Shown here: positions 52,096-61,000 of the stretch, in pieces
How positions within the stretch are numbered: position 1 is the first letter of the stretch
How the letters are laid out: every line of letters starts with the position of its first letter
Assembly (NCBI RefSeq): GCF_932526225.1
Contig: NC_064037.1
Coordinates: forward strand, 17,026,471-17,090,470
Length of the DNA stretch: 64,000 nucleotides
Direction of reading: 5' to 3'
DNA from: Nematostella vectensis
Taxonomy: Eukaryota > Cnidaria > Anthozoa > Actiniaria > Edwardsiidae
Notes under the pieces: model-generated
Seen by the model: the letters and a program-made list of their open reading frames with translations, nothing else
What the model was told of the DNA's origin: nothing
The model's database searches: none
Program-made: the position numbers and the translations under genes

Positions 52096-55000
52096 CGGTC
52101 GGTGTTCATCTCTTGCTGTAAAAGGTAATTTACCACGCTCACGTGACCAGATGCAGCCGCGTAACAGATCGGAAATTTCCCTTCCTGAGAGAAAACATAT
52201 TTAATCTAAGTGTGAAAGAAACTTCTCTCTTGAGCGTAGAGGTCAGCAGTCGCGGTCCACCGTGCTCGACAACTAACGGCAGTCGACAAATAAACACGAA
52301 CCATCGCACTCGACAACTGACCGCAGTGCACCGCACTCGACAGCTGACCACAGTCAACCGCCGTCGACAACGGACCACAGTCAACCGCACTCGACAACGG
52401 ACTACAGTCCACCGCACTTGATAACTGACCGCAGTTCACCGTACTCGACAGCTGATCGTAGTCCAACGCACTCGACAAATGACCGCAGTTCACTGCAATC
52501 AACAACTGACCGCAGTCCACCGCACTCGACAACTGACTGCAGTCCACCGCACTCGACGACTGACCGCAGTCCACCGCACTCGACAACTGACCGCAGTTCA
52601 CCGCACTCGACAACTGACCGCAGTTAACCGCACTCGACAGCTGATCGTAATCCAACCGCACTCGACAACTGACTGCAGTCCACCGCACTCGATGACTAAC
52701 AGAATTTTACTGCACTCCATTACTAACCGCAGTCCACTGCACTCAAAAACTGACCGCGGTGCATCACACTACATCAAAAATCCCATCCCACCCCCCATCC
52801 CATGTGACTTTTGTTGGTAAGAGCTGTCACCAAGGGTAATCAGTAAAATAGCCTCCAAGTCAAGTGCCCCCGTGAGTGATTTGTTGGAAAGCACTGTCAG
52901 TGCGTGTTATTACTGTACTGACCTTATTCTCCACTCTTGGAGAGGCACCCGACTCTACCAGTAATTTGACTACATCCACGTGACCATACTCCGCTGACAT
53001 GTGGATCGGGGCGCAGCCATTCTAACAATGATAAGGAGAGGAGTTTGCTAAGCTAAGCTAGCATTTGGGGGAAGGAAAGAAGAGAGAATAAGGATAGAAA
53101 CAATTGCGAAAGTAAAGGCAATTGCAGCAAATTGCATTTTGGAGATTCTGATCGGAGTTTGCCTATGTATTTTTGTCTACCTCGTCCGGTGCGTTTATGT
53201 CCGCGCCCTGTCCGATAAGCTGACTGACAAGTTCACGATGTCCGTTAGACGCAGCCAGGTGCAGGGCAGAGCGTCCGACTTTGTCCTTTACGTGTAACTG
53301 TACCGTTGATTTGCTGAGCAGAATACTGACAACTTCTGATTGGCCATTTTCGGCCGCCAGGTGCAAAGGAATGCTGCCCTACAGATGCATATAGATGATA
53401 AATAGAATGAGAACGAGAGAAATTTCCATTGTAACTATCATCACTAGCCTTCACCATTACTCTAACCATTACTATTATATTACCAACATCATCACCACCT
53501 TATGAATAGAACGATTTCGATAGTCATTAACATAAAACTAATAATCGGCAATAACATCGTGTTTATTTTTGATAACATAAAGTATTAACTAAAGCATTGT
53601 GATCATCAGTCATCATCGTCACACAAACACCAGCCCAAACAATATCAATATCATCAACATCGATCATCGTGTTCGCCACCTTCGACATCATCCTCACTTT
53701 CATCGCCGTTTATCGCCTTCCTTATTGTTATCATCATATCCCTTCCACTGACATTGCCCTAGCGTACCTGGATTGCTGTAGCTGAGTCCACGCGCACCCC
53801 TGGAGAGTTTAGCAGTATCCGCACGACATCCACGTGACCTGATTGGGCGGCGAGATGCAGAGGCGTGTAACTATACTATAAACGGCAAAAAGGATGGAAA
53901 TTGAATAATTTTTCTAGTAGTGTCTGCAAACCATGTACCATAAGCAGAGTTGAAGCAAGCCTCGAGATATTGACCCTGCATAAGAGAAATTCCAGAAATT
54001 CTTTAGTCCGAGTAATGGCTAAGAACAAATGCACTGCTACATTTATAAACATGATGCATTGTAGACGATTCGACGTTCGTTAGAATAAGTATATACCTTT
54101 GACCTTTGATCCTATGATTTTAAATTGCTGCTTAGCAACGCATCCTTACATACTGGTTACCATGGATACTCACATCTCCTTTCTCGCTGTCGACAACTGA
54201 TGGCGACTCGCTCTTGAGCGTGCCCGGGACCTTAAGTAGCATCTCCCGGACGACCTCGATCTGACCGTAACGTGCCGCCACGTGCAGCGCTGATAGGCCG
54301 GTCTGAAAAACATCAAGGGGCTAGCGTATTATACCAGCAAACACGAAACATGAGATCAAGGGGGTTAGTGTATTGTATCAGCAAACAAGAAACATAAGAT
54401 CATGGGGGTTAGCGTATTGTACCAGCAAACAAGAAACATGAGATCATAGGGGCTAGAGTATTGTACCAGCAAACAAGAAACATGAGATTAAGGGGACTAG
54501 CGTATTATACCAGCAAACAAGAAACATGAGATTAAGGGAACTAGCGTATTGTACCAGCAAACAAGAAACATGAGATTAAGGGGGAGAGACGTTTACCTTG
54601 ACACTAGCCATACTCCAGGGTACTTTACCGCGTAACACCTCGAGCACGTCCAGATGGCCGTACTTTGCCGCCAGATGGAGTACCGTCATGCCCTCCTGTG
54701 AACATAATACACCCAGTCACTTGTCAGTCACACAACACACTTAGTCACGTGCTAGTCACACAACACAAACAGTCCCATGATAGTCACACAATACACTCAG
54801 TCACGTGTCAGTCACACTATACACTCAGTAACGTGTTAGTCACAAAGACACTTAGTCGCGTGTTAGTCACACAACACACTTGGTTACGTGCTAGTCACAC
54901 AACACAAACAGTCACATGATAGTCACACAATACACTCAGTCACGTGTCAGTCACACACGCAACATATTATGTTTCGTATAAATCAGGTAACAGAAAACAT

Positions 55001-58000
55001 TTTACTGATTTTTTTACTGATGAAAACAACAAAGAACAAAAACACAACAATTGTGATTGGTGATTTGATTCCTGTTGGGACTTTTGTCTGTTCGGGTTTG
55101 ATTTTGGTTACTTTTCCGAGTAATGTCCAGAAATAACATTTGTTGTTGGCTATTAGGACCTGTTCGGTTACTGTTCAGGTCATGTTCGGGTAGCTACGAG
55201 TCAATTTAACATACCACATCCTCGTCGCTCGCGGGCGCACCATATCCTATCAAGACTTCCACGACTGCCTTGTGGCCACCGCTGGCCGCTAGTAACAGGG
55301 GCGTCGCGTATTTACTCTGAAAAATCAGCATCTGTCAATATGAAGGGTAGCCGCAATCCATACGTTACGAGCAAGCCTTGAGTGCACTTCTATTTTTTTC
55401 TGATTTATGGTCCTGCCTACTCACACACAAAACGATGAATAGCAGAGCCAGTAAAAGCGGTCTCTTTGAACATGGCAAGAACATCCTCCTTTCACTTTGT
55501 ACAGATTAACCTTGTTCCAAGCCACCAACACCGCCAACACCACTGCCCTTTGTTAAGATTTACCTCGTTCCTTACCCTCTACCCCTCCACCTCTGCTTTT
55601 GCCCTTTGTACAGAGTCACCTTGTTCGTACAACCCCCCCCCCCCTACCAGGGCCTTTTGTTCATAATCACCTTGTTCCTCCCCCCCACCATGGCCCTCTG
55701 TACAAAGTAACCTTGTTCCTACCCCCCACCATGGCCTTTTGTTTATAATCCCCTTGTTCCTCCCCCCCTACCATGGCCCTTTGTACAAGGTTACCTTGCC
55801 CCCCCCCCCCCCCACCATGGCCCTTTGTACAATGTTACCTTGTTTCTAGTAGTGAGGATACCAGACGCGTTAAAGCGAATGAGTTCCTTCATGACGGATA
55901 CGCTCCCCTTCATGGCGGCGATATGTACACACGTGCTTCCCTCCTAAAACAAACGAAACCATTGAGAAGCGCCGGTACTCAAGCAACAAACGAAACCATT
56001 GAGAAGCGCCGGTACTCAAGCAACAAACGAAACCATTGAAAAGCGCCGGTACTCAAGCAACAAACGAAACTATTGAGAAGCGCCGGTACTCAAGCAACAA
56101 ACGAAACCATTGAGAAGCGCCGGTACTCAAGCAACAAACGAAACCATTGAGAAGCGCCGGTACTCAAGCAACAAAGGAAACCATTGAGAAGCGCCGGTAC
56201 TCAAGCAACAAACGAAACCATTGAGAAGCGCCGGTACTCAAGCAACAAACGAAACCATTGAGAAGCGCCGGTACTCAAGCAACAAACGAAACCATTGAGA
56301 AGCGCCGGTACTCAAGCAACAAACGAAACCATTGAGAAGCGCCGGTATTCAAGCAACAAACGAAACCATTGAGAAGCGCCGGTACTCGAGCAACAAACAA
56401 AACCATTGAGAACCCCCGGTACTCAAGCAACAAAGGAAACCATTGAGAAGCGCCGGTACTCAAGCAACAAGGGAAACCATTGAGAAGCGCCGGTACTCAA
56501 GCAACAAACGAAACCATTGGGAAGCGCCGGTACTCGAGCAACAAGGGAATGCAACGACGCAAGCGAGACAATGCTGAATAACGTTTGCGCGGGCTCTTGC
56601 CAGAACAAACACAACCGTAGTGATGAGTGAGTTCGAGTGAATGTACGAAGGTTGACTTCAGTTGCCATTTTGACTAACTGTACAGCATTAACACCATAAT
56701 GTACAAAATATGACAAATTTGCTTGATACTGAGAAGGTCATAAAGAAAATCGTAACCTTAGCTTTTTCGCTAGTTTTCTTGGCATTCGTCGAAATGTGAC
56801 AGTTCGCCGGTAAAAAGCCGCCATTTCAGAACAAAAAGGCTGGTTCAACCGCGCGAATTCGAAAGTAATCTAGCGTTTTTCAGCGCTGCCCGCTAGCGAA
56901 AGTACTTAGTTGCTTCGTTCTACAAGTGAGTCGCTTTTCTCTCTTGTTCCTTGCGTCAAAGGGATTGTTCTTGATGCATTGTGTGACTCGATGATGCATT
57001 GTGTGACTTACCGAGTTATGCTGTAGCATTACGTCTGGTTTGTGCTTGAGGAAGAGCGTTATGTGACTGGTTGTGTAGCGTGACTTGATGAATGATGTGA
57101 CTCCTTGTGCTGTGTGACTTTGCTTGACTTACCGAGTTATGCTGTAGCATTACGTCGGGTTTGTGCTTGAGGAAGAGCGTTATGTGACTGGTTGTGTAGC
57201 GTGACTTGATGAATGATGTGACTCCTTGTGCTGTGTGACTTTGCTTGACTTACCGAGTTATGCTGTAGCATTACGTCGGGTTTGTGCTTGAGGAAGAGCG
57301 TTATGTGACTGGTTGTGTAGCGTGACTTGATGAATGATGTGACTCCTTGTGCTGTGTGACTTTGCTTGACTTACCGAGTTATGCTGTAGCATTACGTCGG
57401 GTTTGTGCTTGAGGAAGAGCGTTATGTGACTGGTTGTGTAGCGTGACTTGATGAATGATGTGACTCCTTGTGCTGTGTGACTTTGCTTGACTTACCGAGT
57501 TATGCTGAAGCATGACGTCGGGTTTGTGCTTGAGGAAGAGAGCCACGACTTCCGAGTGATCGTTCTGCGCGGCGTAGTGGAGTGGCGTTTGGCCTTTCTG
57601 TAATCGTCATACCATTTTTTTACATATTAAAAATGAGATAAAACCAAAATGAAAAGTAAAAAAAATTGTCCGCGGATCGAACTCTCGATTATAAGAGGAA
57701 AAGAGACCATACATCCAGACGTGCGCTGAATCACCGTATGGCAGCTAAGGCTTTACGGCTAGGCTGGAGATTTCGGCCCCAGCACCGCTAACTAGCAAAC
57801 TGAGTAACACACAGGTACCGAGGCACCCGCGCATTTATAGGGAGGCAATAACCAGGTTCCTAGCCCTGCCTTATACGGTTACGCCACGCACAGTTCGCTG
57901 TCAAGTAGGTCGAAAAATATAAATGTCTATAAGGACGCCTTGGGTATCTTGGGAGCTCCCCTAGGCTGCTCCAAGGCAGTCTCTCTACTCATGTTAGTAT

Positions 58001-61000
58001 AACTTCTTTTGCGCGCAGGGAAAATGGAGAATGATAAAGTGAGAATAGAAGCAGAATAATTTTTGTATGTGAGCCGGCGACATAAGCAGGTGCTGAAATA
58101 AATCAACGGCGACTTTGGTTATAATTTATGCTTGTGTTTGGCCGATTCACAACAAAAGTTTTCGACAAATTTTTCATTTTCTTCCTGAGTCACATCCTTG
58201 CCTTGAGATGTACTTACGTTGTCAACAAAGCTGATGTCGGCTTTCAATTCAAGAAGATGCTCACACACGAGAATACGTCCCTTTTCAGCAGCTAGATGGA
58301 GGGGCGTCTTTTTGTCCTGGTGAAAATAGAAATAGGTTTAGCAGATTTGTCCACCCCCCCCCCCCCCCCTCCAATGCTTCCTTTTCTAATGGCGCATTCA
58401 GGTTTGCCTCCTGTTTGGACGTAAATTTTAGAAGAAATATGTGACAGTGGTGCCCCTTCCCACCCCCTCTCAGGATGGTGCCCCTGCCTCCCCCCTCCCC
58501 CTCCCCCACGCTTACAACCCAACCTCAATCAGTATTCAATTAATTTTGAAATTTTCTCATCGTTTTCCTCCACCAGTCCCTGAAAAGCGACAGCCCTATC
58601 CCAGTCGTTTGGGTTTCCTGTGCCGTGAGGACTAGGTAAAGCCACATGAAACCAAAAACACCACAGGCAACCCGCATTGTGTACTTACCAATGTAAGTGC
58701 ATCGACGCTGCCCTGATATTTATTCACCAGTAGCCCAACGAGCTCTTTGTGTCCGTTTTCAGATGCTAAATGAAGCGGGGTTAGGCCAACCTATGAGAAT
58801 AAAAAAAAAATGCTAAATGGTAAGCATGGTATACAACAGAGTTTTATTCTACTCAGAACTCACATATCATTCACTAGTGTTAGTCACTAGGCTTAGTCGA
58901 AACTCGATGCAGCGATAATCACTACAACGATAATCTTTTGCATAACGATCTTGATTTTTGATCCCGCCAGCCATAAGTTATGGGAAATCATCACGATATA
59001 ATTATGTAATTTTTTGTCCCTCGCCATAATTATCATATCGATATTTACCTTGGCTATTTGCTGATAATCACCTTGGTTATAATGCTGATATTCAACTCAA
59101 TTTTTAACTTAAAATTTTTACATGCGGTGATATCAACCTCAGTGTTTAGCTATTACCTTGGTTTTGTACATTAGCTATGCGGTGATATCAACCTCGGTGT
59201 TTTGCTATTACCTTGGTTTTGTACATTAGCTATGTGGTGATATCAACCTCAGTGTTTAGCTATTACCTTGGTTTTGTACATTAGCTTTGCGGTGATATCA
59301 ACCTCAGTGTTTAGCTATTACCTTGGTTTTGTACATAAGCTATGCGGTGATATCAACCTCGGTGTTTAGCCATTACCTTGGTTTTGTACATTAACTATGC
59401 GGTGATATCAACCTTGGTGTTTAGCTATTACCTTGGTTTTGTACATTAGCTATGTGGTGATATCAACCTCGGTGTTTAGCTATTACCTTGGTTTTGTACA
59501 TTAGCTATGTGTTGATATCAACCTCAGTGTTTAGCTATTACCTTGGTTTTGTACATTAGCTTTGCGGTGATATCAACCTCAGTGTTTAGCTATTACCTTG
59601 GTTTTGTACATAAGCTATGCGGTGATATCAACCTCGGTGTTTAGCCATTACCTTGGTTTTGGCGTTGACGTACGCCTTGTGTTCCAGCAGCTCTTGTGCC
59701 ACCGCTAGGTGACCACGCTCGGCCGCGAAGTGAAGAGCAGCCTTACCCGTCTGGAAAAAAACCGTAAAATACTGGGTGCAGATCGTTTTTAAGAACAATA
59801 TATCGGCAGGCCAATATTTGTAACCTGCCTTCGTCAGGTTACAAAAAATATCGTTTTTAAAAACCATATCTTCGTTGTTGTCGACTTTTTTTTTTTAAAT
59901 ATCTTATTGATATCTAACTGTTGACGCAGACCACAAGGTCCGACGCACACCAGCAGATATTTTCTTCCTACATTTATATAAATATTAGACGAACAAACCT
60001 CATCAAAGACATCCACTCGCGCTTGGTATCTGAGCAGGGTCTTCACGACGTCCACGTGACCTTTCTCGCTTGCAATGTGCAATGGCGCAAGCCCGATCTG
60101 TCATGAGGAAGATATGAAGCAATAAGAATTTAACATGTCAAGGCTCAAACACATAAATCTTGTGGGCGCTGAGGCTAACATCGGGTGACGCAAATATCGT
60201 AGTCAGGGGACTGATCATTTGAAAAGTGAAGGGTGTGTGAAATCTTTTTATCTGATCTTCTTTTTATCTGATCTTCTTTGTATCTGATCCTCTATTTATC
60301 TGATCTTCTTTGTATCTGATCTTCTATTTATCTGATCTTCTTTTAATCTGATCTTCTTTGTATCTGATCTTCTTTTTATCTGATCTTCTTTGTATCTGAT
60401 CTTCTTTGTATCTGATCTTCTTTTTATCTGATCTTCTTTTTATATGATCTTCTTTTTATATGATCTTCTTTTATCTGATCTCTTTCTGAGAGCGAGCATG
60501 TTTTTCTTTCTTTTTTGTTCAACTTTCATTTCTCTCCGGTTCTAGTTGAATGAATAGCTGACGGGTTTCAAATCGTGTACACAAATGTCTAACATAACGT
60601 GACACAACACTCACCAATGATCGTCAGTATGTCTTACATCACGTGGCAAAACACTCACTGATGATCGTCTGTATGTCTAACATCACGTGACACAACACTC
60701 ACTGATGATCGTCTGTATGTCTAACATCACGTGACACAACACTCACCAATTATCGTCAGTATGTTTAACATCACGTGACACAGCACTCACCAATTATCGT
60801 CGGTATGTCTAACATCACGTGACACAGCACTTACCGATGATCGTCTGTTGACGGCCGCCTGGATCTTACGCTGGGACATGGCCCCCAGCAAAGCACCAAG
60901 AATGTCGTTATTTCCCGAGCGTGCGCAGTCGTGTAACGGAGTTTCTTTCGTCTGGTGGAAGAAGAATTTTCAAAATAAAATTGGCTTGATTCTTACGAAG

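Noticed and set aside
52139-52820. Open frames of 92 to 160 codons on both strands
   Set aside because: They are read-through of a 27-bp intronic minisatellite between two TRPN exons.
57655-57745. tRNA-like sequence (GTTCGATCC on the minus strand)
   Set aside because: A B-box-like string is present, but no cloverleaf, no matching acceptor stem and no convincing A box could be drawn.
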